A stretch of DNA of 64,000 nt from Ambrosia x helenae. Its lineage: Eukaryota; Streptophyta; Magnoliopsida; Asterales; Asteraceae. The stretch is taken from assembly GCA_030844895.1 (NCBI GenBank), contig CM061233.1, forward strand, positions 49,777,453 through 49,841,452, read 5' to 3'. The notes beneath the pieces were generated by a model, which saw nothing but the letters and a program-made list of their open reading frames with translations, searched no databases and was not told the DNA's origin. Positions 23,961-36,013 of this stretch are shown here, piece after piece (position 1 is the stretch's first letter; every line of letters begins with the position of its first letter). A program made the position numbers and the translations under genes.

Positions 23961-24274
23961 AATCAAAAAAGAGGGGAGTTGGGCTTGAGCTGATTGGGCC
24001 GGCTCCCTGGGCCTGGTGTTGGGCTGCAGAAAGGAGGGGGGGGGGGGTTTGGGCTGTTGTATAAGAAATGTTTGGTTTAGAGTTTGCATAAACTAAATTT
24101 ATTTATATATATATATATATATATATTTTTTTAGAAATAATTATATAAAATCTGAATTATTTTTATTACATTTATGTATATATATATATATATAAATTGG
24201 AGACGTAGGCACATTTGTATAAAATGTAACAAAGTTAAGGGCGTTTATATAAAATTTCGTGATGTTACACAGAG

Positions 24275-26766
24275 GTGGCCTTAGTGGTGGTTTTGGTCGG
24301 AATCTGGTTGTGACAGAGTGAAGTGGCCCGATTGGTGGTTTTGCAGCCGATGATGGTGGTTTTGAAGTGGAAGTCGGCCGGTGGTTGGTAGTGGCTGTAG
24401 AGGTGGTTGTTCCGGTGGTTCAGGGCGACGGTGGTTCCAGATCCGGCATGATCGAGGGCCCGGATCACATATGGCTCGGGTGTGGAAGATGGTTCAACTC
24501 GGGTCAGGTTTGGTTCAAATCTGGCTCGGTACGGGTCAGATTCGGTCTTTGGGTTCGAGTCAACCACGGGTCAGATCGCGTTTGGTCCGGTTATGGTTGT
24601 GGTTCGGTGATGGTTCGATGCCGGGTTGGTCCGGGTCAGGTCAGATCTGGTGCGGTTGGGTCCGCTCTGTTTTGGTTCGGGTCAGATCTGGCTCGGTTTG
24701 CGTGTTGTCTTCAAGTTCTAGTCGTGGGTCAAGCATGGTACTCTCGGGTAGATCCGGTCAGATCTGGTGAACCGTGGTTAGACGAGTCAAATTCGGTTTG
24801 GTCAAGACCCGGTCAACTCAGTGAACTTCGGTCAAGCGATTCGGTATAACTAACTAGCGATTATTTCATTATATTATTATTTACACATATATTTATAAAA
24901 TATATAAATATAAACGACTAACTCGCTAACGAACCGATATGAATAATAAGCGGTAAGTAAAATCGGAGTATCTGGTAATTGTAAATAAAAACGCGACTTA
25001 TAATATTGATATCGGACTAAATTCTTGGACTATAAATATAGGTATATATATACGCACTTATATAAACAGGTGTAATTTATATAAGTAACGGAACGTATAA
25101 TGTCTCATGTAGCTCGGAATGGATAAGTCGATTGATTGTCTTGTGTTTGTAAATTGTTTTGGGAATTTTTAGACGACTTGTGTTGTCTGGTTCGTACAAA
25201 AACAGGGGAAACTCTGCCGAAATTTATAAAATCCGAAGCACAACGAAGTTAATATTGTTGTGTATGCTTTCACAAATAAACTTTCCAAGTGTTTTAAACA
25301 AATGGTTTTGTCCAAAGTTGTGACGTTTTCGACAAATGGTTAATTACAACCATAAAGATCAACATCGAACAATATTTGCAAAACAAATATATAGTTTTGT
25401 CGAGCGTCAATTGTGTCAACTTCAATGGTTTTTGGTAACCAAAACGTTGTCAAAAATACGGATTTGAAGTGCGTAAACGCCTAACTTATTTGGGAAACAC
25501 TTAAAAACACTCGGATTTTGGGAAGCGAAATAACAAATGTTATTAGTCAATTTCAATAATTATACTTATGTTTCTTCAAAGTATATTGTCCAAAAATAAT
25601 TGTACAAGGCAACTACACTTATCCGATTTACGAGACAAGCTATTACTCGGGATGAGTTGTGCGTTTCATGGTAGTAGTCCAACATGGTTTACACACGAAT
25701 AGTAACAGGTGCGCGACTTGGGTACTATGTCGTATGTGAACTCATGAATTATGATAAGTCACGATCGGTTCGTTGAGTTAAAACACTTAAAGACTCGGGT
25801 TAGTACACACGAGTCAAGATAGTTGAATAAACTATCTTTTAACCGGAAAACAAGCTAGGCTTATATATGATAGACTTTAAGGTGTCCTTTATTGGTAAAT
25901 AGGGCACGAGGAAGTCGGTCAAAGCTTTGGGTTTTATTTGCTAGCTAAGCATGGAAATTAAGGTGAGTTTCACGGCCCCATTTTACTGTTTTAACTGGGG
26001 GAAAGATATGTTTGTCAAAAGTTATCACATGTTGAAATGGTTTTCAAAGGTTAAAATGTGATAAGTGGCATGATGAGTACTTGAGTTCTTGTTCGCCACT
26101 CGGGTTGGGTCCTCGCTACTGTAACCATTAATTCAGGTAAATGAAACTGAAGGAATATTTGGATAGTACTATTGGTGCCTGACGAGGCCCACCTCTGGTT
26201 GATAGCGTCAACCCGGTAAAGACAAGAGGTGCATATATTCTGAACTTAAGTCGTTGGGTTCCGAGAAACGACTTGGAGCGGGGCATATTTATTAGTCTTG
26301 GTTTGGTTATGGGACTCAGGGGATTGCTTATCATCATTGTTTGTAGGAGCTAGCTACTCCATACAAAGGCCACAAATTGTGCTGGATCTGCACAGGATGT
26401 AAAAACGTTGAAATTACGAAACTAAAACCTGTGAACTCACCAATATTTTATATATTGACGTCTTTTTAAACATATCTTTCAGGTAACTAAGTGCTGAACA
26501 GGTATGCGGCTAGTACGGTGGAATTTGTGATGTCGGACACTGGTTGGAGGTTTCATTTATTGTTACCATCGGGTTGGGACATAAACGGAAACACCCCACT
26601 TTAAAACTTAATGTTTGTGGTTTTAAGTAATGTTTGAAACCAGGTACTCCTTCCCGACATCTTAATATAATGATCTTTTCTAATTAAATATAGTTTGTGT
26701 TAATCTTGACTTTGATATGCTTTCGAGCGTCGCGCCACGTGTTTCCGCCATTGGCGTGGTGTGACA
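24275..26766 (+). other. Right part of the solo LTR, no gene
   Basis: From 24300 to 24850 the plus strand is G/T-rich and built from degenerate GGTTCGGGTCAGATCTGG words. This opens long frames of 160 and 129 codons with Val/Gly/Ser/Arg-rich products that look non-coding. The rest is ordinary LTR sequence. Confidence 0.6.
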
Positions 26767-26771
26767 CAATC

Positions 26772-29615
26772 CTCCGTGGCCCTCCATTAGTTACCTGAAA
26801 CACATGCATAAAGGATTTTGTCAACAATAATGTTGGTGAGTCTATGGGTTTTGAATATACTGTGAAATGAACGTGTCATCCGTGTTTGACCAATCATGAG
26901 CTAGCTAAGCAAATGATCACTGTGAGAACCATGAGTCCTGTAACCAAACCTCGTGACTGTGGTGCCTCGTGCATTGTACACTAAAGACAATGTATGTATA
27001 GTAGAATACTAACACTCTTTTGCATGTGGCTGGTTAGCGCGACTAACCAAGAGTGGGGGGTGTCAACCCAATAGATCTATTAAAGTGTTCCATGGCTAAA
27101 TGTCTAGCTAATGGTTACAGTGAATGATGTACGAGGACTAGTGAGCTCATGAACCAACATGTCTCATGTTCCATATGGTAGTCATGCTAGAATGTACACA
27201 CACTTGAAATTGACACAAGTATTGATGCATGTATTTCCCCTAAAAATGTAAAGTAGTAAAATGGGGCCGTAGAAAACTCAATTGTTTGAGTCGTGTGTGG
27301 TCTAGTGAGCTAGTTGATGATCACCGTCCTAACAAATGATACCCTATGATCACTATGGACACGGTAAGTCATTCGGATGTTGTTTATCATACAAATTGTT
27401 CACCCGAAACTTGTGGATCGTTGTGTTTTGTGTGTTTTATTGTTCATGATACTCGTTAATGTTCTAACAAACATATAGTTTCAAAACTTTGTTGTTTCGA
27501 AATGTAGTAACCATGGTGAACTATAATGGGGCCCACATGGGGTAATTGGGCCATATATTAGCACCAAATCACCATGTGTGGTTGGTTTTTGAGAAAACAT
27601 TACTTAACACATGTGTAGAACCTTTTCAAGTCCATCATAGAATTAACACATGTTTCGGCGTAACTAAACTTATGTTAAGTGAGTATGGCCAAAGCAAATG
27701 CTACCAATGGAGCTTGAATTTGGTGGTTTTGTGGTTCATTAGCGATTGATATAGGCTCGCTATGTCTAAGCCGTGGACTTGCAAGTGTTTTAATGACCTA
27801 GGCCGATTGTTTATCATCTAGGTGATATATTATAGCAATGTGATCACATAGTAACCATACTTTCATGAGTGTGTATTATCTATGTGTGTGCAAAATTGTT
27901 TTATGATGCCACAAGGACCGGTAGTCGGATCACATTATAGGTGTAGTATTAAGGGTGAATTGGAAAAGGAGTTGATCTACTTACTTACTTGAATGCGAGT
28001 GGAGTAGCCGAGGTAAGAAGCTTTACAAGCTCTTGGAGTCTTGCTCTTGATATGGATCGGCCGAGAGGAAAGAATGGAGAGTAAGAGGAGTGTATTAGTG
28101 AGGTAGTGGTGCAAGGTTTGTGATGGTTGGCCAAGCCTTTATATTGGGGATAAAGTGGCAAGTCTTTCTCCTAATTCTTGGAGCTTTGCTAGTACACATG
28201 CCTACTTAGTGAAAGACCTTGTCAAAGTGTGATGTTTGTGTGCTTCTTGGAATCGGCTGATTAGTTGTCAAGGGTAAGGGGTATAGATAGTTTTCTAGGA
28301 TTAAGCAAGAATGAGTGTTTGTTTCCTAATTTATATAACATCCTAGGTTGTCATCACCTCTTGTGTTTTCAAGGTATAGCCGATGACTTGTGGCTCTAGA
28401 TGGATGGTTATGGCAAGCCACTTCTTGTAAGAGCCATGGTAGAAAGAAATAGGTCCTATTTTGGTGTAACCTAGGTGCCATTGTTTGATAGAGATGTCTC
28501 ATAGAACTTGGATCTTCCTTGTCCCTTCTTTGTTGAAATCGTGGGTTGTCAAGAGGTGTACATGGCCGATTTGTCTTGTAGTGTCTATAAGAAGCAAGGT
28601 TTGACTCTATGCAAGATGGTTGCTTTTGTTGTTTAAGCCTACTTGGTGTAAGAAGGTGTGCACATGTTTGAAAGGGACTTGTGTGTGGATATGTGTATGT
28701 TGCGGCCGAAATTTATAAAGAAAAGATTGGTATGTTTGTTTTTCATGTGAGGAAATCCATCCATAGGTGAATGTATTGCTAGGTAGTTGTTCCTCTATTT
28801 TGGTATAAGCTTTTAAGGAAAAGAAACTTGTGTGGCGGCTCCTTGTTTTCGGCCGAAGGTTAGGAAAGAAAAGGAAGATAGTTGGCTAGTTATAGGAATG
28901 AGGTAAGGGTGGTTGTTGGTTATATAATGTCAAAGGGGTTGACTTAACCTTTTTAGTGTAAGCTTGGAACTTGTGCATTCTTCCCTTTGGGTTCTAGGAT
29001 TTGCCAAACTAGGTGTAGGAGTTAGAGTCTTCTTTTGCAAAAGTAAGTTGTGTTGGACTTGTGTTTATGTATGTATGGTGATGCCGTGTGTTTGTATGTA
29101 TATACATATGTTTGTATAGCTTTAAAACAATAAGCTTGATTATAATCCAATGCTTACTCATGTTATCTTAAGATAAATCGGCCTACTCATGTTATTAGTG
29201 TTGTGATTGTTCGTTGTATAATTTCTAGTACACCTTTGATATAGGAATATCATCCGGTCTTATAAGGGTAAGAGGTTGTTAACTTCCATGCCTCTTGATG
29301 ACGACACTAACATGTATTTTGTTTCACATGTGTCATGGGTTTGTTGAATGAATTCCCATGATGATCTTTGTGTTCACAATCATGTGTTAGAGGTGCATTA
29401 GCATGTGTTAGTGGGCATAACCTCTTGTAATGCTTGTTTTGATGGTGTGTCCGGGTGTTCTATGACTAAACAAGTGTATTATGTTGAGTTTTCTAGTTTA
29501 ACTCATGCTCTACTAGCCTGGGGGGGGGGTATAGTGTATGCAAATTGTCTTAAAATGCACATATAATGACTTAATAAATGAAACATGTACGGTCGTTGAC
29601 CTGTTACGTTGACTG
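26772..29615 (-). other. Main body of the gypsy 3' LTR, no gene
   Basis: Continuation of the gypsy LTR after the solo-LTR insertion. Apart from the TATA box at 28136-28143 and a run of nine G near 29521 I see no feature. Confidence 0.5.
28136..28143 (-). promoter_or_regulatory. TATA box of the gypsy LTR
   Basis: TATAAAGG on the minus strand, inside the LTR and oriented with pol. Assigned by sequence and position only. Confidence 0.5.
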
Positions 29616-29618
29616 TTG

Positions 29619-30695
29619 TCACATTCTCCCCTTGTTTTGGGAATTTCGTCCGCGAAATCGAGTTTCCCTACTAGTGTTAGTAGTTTGAGGGAAAAGAGCT
29701 GGGTACTTGTGTCTCATTTGGTCTTCGCATTCCCATGTATACTCGGGACCACGCTTTGCATTCCATCTGACTTTCACAAGTTTAGTGCGGCTCCTTCTCA
29801 ATTTTTGGACTTTCCAATCAGTCACCTCGATTGGCTCCTCGACGAAGTGCAGCTGATCATCGATGTGAATCTCTTCGGGAGGAATGATCAAAGATTCGTC
29901 GGCTAGACATTTCTTTAGGTTGGATACAAGGAATGTGTCATGAACACTACTCAGCTCCTCAGGTAGCTTGATTTTGTATGCCACGGGACCAACTCTAGAA
30001 AGTATCTCGAATGGACCAATGTATCGGGGGTTGAGTTTCCTATGTTTGCCAAATCGTGGTACTCCTTTCCAGGGTGAGACTTTTAAGAGTACTTTATCGC
30101 CCACTTGAAACTCGAGTGGTTTACGACGGCGATCAGCGTAGCTCTTTTGACGATCTCGAGCTGCTTTCAAGCGATTACGGATCTGGAAGATCTTATCGGT
30201 GGTCTCTTGAATAAGCTCGGGGCCAATCAAACATTTGTCTCCAACTTCTGCCCAACACAGAGGAGATCTACACTTGCGTCCATACAAGGCTTCGAAGGGG
30301 GCAGGCTTGATACTGGTGTGGTAACTGTTATTGTAGGAAAATTCAACCAATGGTAGGTGTGAATCCCAGAGCATGTCCTCCAATGTTTGGATGGTACGTT
30401 CACTTTGGCCATCTGTTTGCGGATGGTAGGCTGTACTCATGTCTAAACGAGAGCCTAGTGCGTCCATCAATGTTCGCAAGAATCGGGAGGTAAATCGACT
30501 ATCTCGGTCGGAAATGATTGAAACAGGCACACCATGTCTGGTTACAATTTCCTTGATGTACAACTTGGCAAGTTTCTCCAACTTGTCGGTTTCCTTAATC
30601 GGCAAGAAATGCGCAGATTTAGTCAACCGGTCAACAATGACCCAAATTGTATCGTGACGACTGGACGTCTTAGGTAACTTGGTGATGAAATCCAT
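29619..30695 (-). pseudogene. Gypsy integrase catalytic core and C-terminal domain
   Basis: 358 codons from an internal Met. Catalytic triad: D2 (MDFITKLP), D63 (SDRD) and E99 (QSERT), with the D-35-E spacing of retroelement integrases. A chromodomain-like tail (KVRWNAKRGPEYTWECEDQM) follows. The TGA stop (29619-29621) uses LTR bases 3-5. Compared with the duplicate at 54261-55055, 30 bp are missing at about 30365 (10 residues after residue 110), which damages the core just after the catalytic Glu. An in-frame TAA precedes the Met, where the frame should join the N-terminal part. The upstream half of the gene resumes at 62343. Confidence 0.88.
29624..29637 (-). promoter_or_regulatory. Polypurine tract of the gypsy element
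   Basis: The minus strand reads AAAACAAGGGGAGAA then the LTR start TGTGACAACAG. The pol reading frame runs through this tract. Confidence 0.75.
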
Positions 30696-30833
30696 GGAAA
30701 TTTATTCCCATTTCCACACTGGGATGTCTGGTTGCTGGAGCAGACCAGATGGCTTTTGATACTCAGCTTTGACCTTTGAACAGGTAAGGCATCTGCTGAC
30801 GTATGTGGTGATCTCACCTTTTAGATTGGGCCA
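30696..30833 (-). pseudogene. Gypsy integrase, segment between zinc finger and core
   Basis: The minus strand continues the integrase: the Cys pair of the HHCC finger (RCLTCSKVK) and the linker to the core, ending at WPNLKGE where the Athila-like element inserted. One in-frame stop (TAA) just before the core. Confidence 0.75.
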
Positions 30834-31084
30834 TAATGTATTGTAAAATACATGTATTTCCAGTGTAAAGTTTGTATAGTTTCGAGTCGTTTAGATAGTA
30901 CTTTTATTAGTTTTAGGCTTGTACCAGTTTATTTTATTTAGTATAGGTCTTTTATAGATTTTTATTAGCTTTGGTCATTTTTTAGTACTTATGTATTTAT
31001 TTTTATTTTGTAGGTGTTCATGGACGTTGAAGCGTAAACGAGCAACTTTGGTTATGTCAAGAACACCCGAGTCGAGAATCATGA

Positions 31085-31158
<74 letters not shown>

Positions 31159-32541
31159 CAAAAAAGTGACTTGTGTCACAAATTTACGGGCCCGAAGCCC
31201 AAACAAGAAAAACAAGAAATATGTCTTGGATAATTTTTGTGAAGGCCATATATGAAGATGATTGGAGATCGCAGAAAGGGGGGGCGCCGCATTTAATATT
31301 TTGGGAGATCGCACGACAGCAACAAGCAGCAGCAATAAGAGAAGAGGAAGAGGCGCAGATCAAGGGTTGAAGCCTAGGTGCGAGCACGGGTCGGTTCTAA
31401 TTTAATTATTTATTTATATATTTGATACCCGTTGTGAACACCATGAATATGTTTAGTTTTTATTGTTTTGATTTTATCATGAAAATTATTGGCTAGATCA
31501 TAGAACTACCTAGGCAATGATGATTACGCTTGTTTGATTTATTTTCTTTTGGTTTTGGAACTATTGGTTGTGGGTGAATTTTAAAGTAAAGAACTCTTTA
31601 TTTTCTGGTTTGATGTGTATGCGTATTTAGTTTTGTTTAATTAATTTTTATAAACTCCACTTGCGTTTTTGTGAATGTCTTTCATGTATGAATGCGGGTT
31701 AGGTTGCGGACTGGGTGTTAGCAACTAGTTTGTGGTTAATTTCTGCAGGTTATCCATAGGAGTTGTAATTGTTATTTAGATGATTCTAAGTGTTCTACCA
31801 ATTCTCAATAGCTGTAAGGTGCGAGATTGTTGGTCTGTCTAGGGTGTTAAATTGCTAGATCTAGAGGCTTTGTAAGAAGATCTTCCTAGTTTCCCTAGCA
31901 TTCCTTGTAGGCCAAGTCTTATCAGAAATATTGTAGTTACCCCTTGCACTTTCAGGTGTATTGTGACTTTCGTGCTGTGAGGTAGACTGTCTAGCGGGTA
32001 CTTTAAGATTCGAGTAGGTAAGCCTGTGAGGGTAACCTCTCAACCGGTGGTTTAACAGCATAACAATATTCTAGGGTTTCCCCTTAAGAAGGGTCGAGGG
32101 TGTCTAGTTTATTCTTGATGTTTAGTATTTTGAGATCTCGGTTCCACACCAGTTCCATAGTCGTTAGAAGATTATCATTCATGTGTAGGATTCTAGCCTA
32201 GGTAGTGCCTTCCCATTATCTGATCCCAGTTGCGGTTTTCAGTTTGTATCTATAGTTTATTTAAGTTTTATTTTATTTATTTGCATTAGTTTGTTAGAAA
32301 CCCCCTTTAAGCAAAACATTAACAAGTCAGTTTGTAGATAAGTAGTCGAGTCTAGTTTACGTTTTCTAGTAGAGTCTTGTAGGTTCGATACTCGGACTTA
32401 CTTTAGCTGTACTGCACTGACCGGTACACTTGTCGGTTGTGTGGTTTAGGTTTAGAGAGTTTTAGTTTATAAATTTAAAACTTAGAGTGTCTAGTTTAGG
32501 TTAATTTAAGTAGTTTTTACTAAACCACTTTGAGCACATCA
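30834..32541 (+). repeat. 5' LTR of the Athila-like element
   Basis: 1708 bp. Starts TAATGTATTG (TGATGTATTG in the two other copies, so a G-to-A change) and ends TTTGAGCACATCA. Contains an (AAT)n microsatellite at 31088-31155. Frames over the microsatellite are artefacts. Confidence 0.9.
31088..31155. repeat. (AAT)n microsatellite in Athila-like LTR
   Basis: About 22 ATA/AAT units. The copy in the other LTR (60902-60956) is about 14 bp shorter, which accounts for the LTR length difference. Confidence 0.9.
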
Positions 32542-32547
32542 AGTTTT

Positions 32548-32565
32548 TGGCGCCGTTGCCGGGGA
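32548..32565 (+). promoter_or_regulatory. Primer binding site, tRNA-Asp
   Basis: TGGCGCCGTTGCCGGGGA, six bases after the LTR. It is the exact complement of the 3' end of plant tRNA-Asp(GTC), the primer typical of Athila and several related gypsy lineages. Confidence 0.85.
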
Positions 32566-32583
32566 CTCTTAGGCGATTGCGTT

Positions 32584-33281
32584 TGTTAGGACAAAAAAGA
32601 TTGGTGAAACCACTTTTGCAAACCTTAGTCTAATTCACTTCTGTCAAAATATTCTAAGTATAGAACTGCTGAAGAAGAAGGATCAAACTGCTGAAGAAGA
32701 GATTCAGAAGTGCTGAAGAAGAAAAGTCATCAGAAGTTCTGAAGTTCAAACCAGACACTTCTACTGAAGAACTACTGAAGACAAACTACTCATCAGTAGT
32801 TTGTCATTCATCAGTACTTACATGAAGATCTTTTCCACCGCCTTATTGTATCAGTAGTTTATTACTTTAGTATTTCTTTTTGCTTTATGTACAAGTTCCA
32901 AGACTGCAACTTGTTGCAACTTGTTTCTGAACTTGCTTTTGGCAAGGTTCATGTATTTGTAAAGTCTATAAATAGAAGGGTTCATCCCTCTGTTTTAGAC
33001 ATTGATTTTTAATACAGAAATCCTTCAACACTTATTATTGTTATTTCCATTTCATGTTTATTGAGAATCTGTCGAAGTGTTTCATTCTCATTCAATACTT
33101 AGATTCTCAATAAATACTTATCATTTATTAGTTCTTGAATCCAGGGGGAGTAATAACTCCTGTTGATAAGTGTAGCTTTAAACTTATAACATTCCGCTGT
33201 GCTATCACTGATCAAGAACTTGCTAAACACTTAAGTGTTCACTAGCAAGTTCATACAAAAGAGCAATATACTGATCCAACA
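32584..33281 (+). repeat. 5' LTR of the copia element
   Basis: 698 bp, TGTTAGGACAAA to TGATCCAACA. TATA box at 32967-32975. Rich in CTGCTGAAGAAG and CATCAGAAGTT/CATCAGTAGTTT words. Confidence 0.93.
32967..32975 (+). promoter_or_regulatory. TATA box of the copia LTR
   Basis: TATAAATAG in the 5' LTR, repeated at 50729-50737 in the 3' LTR. Confidence 0.6.
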
Positions 33282-33283
33282 AT

Positions 33284-33295
33284 TGGTATCAGAGC
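33284..33295 (+). promoter_or_regulatory. Primer binding site, tRNA-Met(i)
   Basis: TGGTATCAGAGC two bases after the 5' LTR. Confidence 0.85.
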
Positions 33296-33437
33296 ACTGG
33301 TTTATCTGATCACATATCAATCTAACACATTGAGAATCAGACACAGGCTCTTATTGATATTCAATAAAGGATTATAAGCTCACTTTTATCAACATCCATC
33401 ACTTTAAGAGATATTTGACAAATCAATACTCTTTAAA

Positions 33438-36002
33438 ATGGATCCTCATAATACTGGTTCTGCCACTAAACCTGCCATGCTAGTAAGAAATGAATATAAC
33501 ATCTGGCAAAAGAGAATGACACATACCTTATCACAGACCAACACAGGTTGTTGGAGATCTGTGATATATGGTCCTCATAAACCAGTAAATATAAATCTTG
33601 AAACTAAAGAAGAGATTCCAAAAGAACCAAAAGACTATACTGATGATGATTTCCTAAAACTTGAGCTTGATGCAAAAGCTTTCTCTATGTTGGCAATGGC
33701 ACTCCCAAATGAAATCTACTATGGCCTATTACATTGTGATAGTGCCAAAGAGCTTTGGGACTGCCTAAAAGAACAGTTTGGAGGAACTGAAGAGGTGATT
33801 GCCAACACCAGAGAAATCTTGGCTCAACAATATGAAACTTTTGCTCACATTAATGGGGAAACTTTAACACAGCAATTTGAAAGATTTTCCTCATTAATAT
33901 CTGAGCTAAAACTAAATGGTCAGACCTACACAACTGTATCTATGCTTCATAGATTTTTAAGGTCTTTACCTGATAAATGGGAAACATACTCTATAGTCTT
34001 AAGATCTTCACCAGACTTTAGCTCCCTCACTCTTACAAAACTTCATGGGAGATTACTTACTTTTGAGAGAGAAATTGATCAAAAGAAAAGGTTACAAAGT
34101 TCTGGCAAAACTGCTGATGACTATCTACCAGGTAGTACAACACTATTGGGACAAGACTCACCAACTTGTTCAAATAGTTTTGGATCTTTTGACCACATTG
34201 ACATAACTGCTGGGATCTCATCTGAAAGATCATTCCCAGGTTATGACAATAATGACTTTGGTCAAACTGCTGATAACATGTGTTTTATCATGGATGATTT
34301 AAATAGTTTCAGCAGTGATGACCTAGAAGAAATGGATATTTTGCACCAACTGGCCATGTTAAGGTTAAAAACAAATAAATTTTACAAAAGGTCAGGAAGG
34401 AAGTTTCCAGGACTTAACAGTTCTACAAAAATTGGTTTTGACAAATCTAAACTTAGATGTCACAAGTGTCAAAAGTTGGGACACTTTGCTAGAGAGTGTA
34501 GAAGCTCTGGCTTTAACCAATCTCAGTCTGGAAACAATTTTAACCCCAATTATAACAGGAATAATGGAACACAAGGGAGTGCACATTTTGTACAGGCACA
34601 AGCTCCACAACACCAATATGTGCCACAAGTACAATATGTACAGATGCCTGCTCAACAGATGCAGAGCCAACAATCAATCCCTCCCTTTCCAGCTGCTCAA
34701 CAACCTCCACAGCAACAACAACCCTCTCAACAAAGTTTATTTACTTCAGGGTATGGTGACTGGAGCAGTCTTCCTTTTGACACCACAGAGTGCAATCCTG
34801 ATGCAGACAACAAAATGTTTGACATCAACTGGGGAGAGCCTGACAATGGCAGAAAGAACTTTGCCTTAATGGCATTTGAGGGATGCTCCTCAAAATCTGC
34901 CTTGTCACAGGTATCAAAAGAATCTTTGACAAAACTATGTTCAAATTCATGCAAAGAATCTTTTGCTCTCATAAGAGAGACAAATGTGCACTTACAAGGA
35001 AAAGCAAATGATTCTGAGAGAAAATTCACTCAGATGAAATGTGATTTAGAAAGAAAACTTTCTGCAAAAACAAAAGAAGTTTCTAAATTAACTAACACTG
35101 CTATTGAAACCCAAGCACAAATTAAAATCATGATAAATGACCTAGGAAATGTCAGACAAGAGCTTGCTGACACCAAGGTCACATGTCAAAAATGGGTGGA
35201 ATCTTGTAAGGGTTACCAATTATTGCTAAACAAACAAAGTGCTTCAAATGTTAGGTTTGGCATAGGGTACAATCACACTGAAACACCAACAGATTTCTCT
35301 CCCAAAACTACTGAAGATGGGAGAAAAATTGTTTCAGGTGAAACTTCTGAAGAGGAAGAATGCACATCTTTCCATGAAAACTTTCTAAAATCACACAAAG
35401 AAAGTTCTTCAGAAGTACTGATTAAATCTGACTTTAAGCCATCAGTAGTTTCAACTACATCAGAAGTTGAGAACCTGAAAACTACTGATGACCTAAAACC
35501 AATCAAAACAGTCAGAAACTTGTCTTTAAAAGAAAAGACAAAAGAATGTGAAATCTGTGGTCTGTTCAACCACAAAACAGAATTTTGCAGATATAGAAAA
35601 GGTATTCAATTCAACAAGAAAAATCAACAACTGGTTGTGGGAAAACAAATAAAAAATGATTATGTAAAAACTTTTTCTCCCAAGAAACAACAACCAGCAA
35701 AAACCTTTTCTCAGAAAAAGACAAAATCTCAACAAAAGTCTTTTTCTCAAAATTCTCTTTCAGTAGTTAGACCTGAATCATCAGCAGTTTCATAAACTGC
35801 TGAGATTAAAGATCTTATGAACTTGGTACAACTACTGATGACCAAAGTTGATGGTGGTCCTCAAAAGGATACCACCATTGTTCTTAATGCAAAATCCATT
35901 GCCAAAAAGACATGGATTTCTCAACTTGGTCAAGAACAAACTGTAAATGTTCTCAAGAGCAAACCCAAAGCCAAACTGGCTTGGGTTCCTAAATCTAACT
36001 AA
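33438..36002 (+). pseudogene. Copia gag (UBN2-type capsid, two zinc knuckles)
   Basis: The main frame is 785 codons to a TAA at 35793-35795, and the same frame stays open to 36002. The N-terminal 220 residues are the copia gag/UBN2 region (WDCLKEQFGG, LRSLPDKWE). Zinc knuckle 1 is at residues 341-354 (CHKCQKLGHFAREC), followed by a Gln/Pro-rich linker and a hydrophilic middle with coiled-coil-like heptads (about residues 520-580). Zinc knuckle 2 is at residues 704-717 (CEICGLFNHKTEFC). A long gag with two knuckles is a Sirevirus trait. The stop at 35793 is in a Ser/Val/Ala-Lys context and probably secondary. Pol follows in another frame. Confidence 0.85.
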
Positions 36003-36013
36003 TTTGCTATCTT

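Larger units (their letters stand above)
17755..24269 (-). mobile_element. Non-autonomous LTR retrotransposon with gag remnant, young
   Basis: LTRs at 17755-20368 and 21649-24269, target duplication CAGAG (17750-17754 and 24270-24274). The primer site (TGGTATCAGAGC on the minus strand, 21634-21645) adjoins the right LTR and the polypurine tract adjoins the left LTR, so it reads on the minus strand. The internal region is only 1280 bp, with a 94-aa zinc-knuckle ORF and no protease, RT or integrase. The two LTRs are nearly identical, differing mainly in homopolymer and TA-repeat length, which points to a recent insertion. It must be mobilised by proteins from another element. Confidence 0.93.
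21649..24269 (-). repeat. Right LTR (5' LTR) of the non-autonomous element
   Basis: 2621 bp, almost identical to the left LTR, with the same TATA box (23555-23562, minus) and tRNA-like modules (23151-23226 and 23873-23960). As the 5' LTR it should drive transcription leftwards. Confidence 0.93.
16861..26766 (+). mobile_element. Solo LTR of another gypsy family (interrupted)
   Basis: Starts TGTGACAACCGGC and ends GGTGTGACA, flanked by the 5-bp target duplication CAATC (16856-16860 and 26767-26771). Without the nested element it is about 3.4 kb. No internal region, primer site or second copy is present, so it is a solo LTR left by LTR-LTR recombination. A plus-strand TATA box (17534-17541) followed by a TC-rich initiator region (17550-17630) gives its orientation. 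Confidence 0.85.
16608..29623 (-). repeat. 3' LTR of the large gypsy element (interrupted)
   Basis: Bounds: TGTCACACTCCGCC at 16608 and ...TTGTCACA at 29623, i.e. TGTGACAACAG at the minus-strand start. Removing the solo-LTR insertion and its target duplication (16861-26771) leaves about 3.1 kb. A minus-strand TATA box lies at 28136-28143. The left terminus holds the perfect palindrome TCCGCCTAGGCGGA (16616-16629). The short frames inside are not coding. Confidence 0.85.

Noticed and set aside
24367..24849. 160-aa and 129-aa frames in the solo LTR
   Set aside because: Products are Val/Gly/Ser/Arg-rich low complexity created by the GGTTCGGGTCAG word field; two overlapping frames are open at once, as expected of biased composition.
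30991..31387. Frames with long Ile or Tyr runs
   Set aside because: They translate the (AAT)n microsatellite of the Athila-like LTR; the same happens at 60902-61187.
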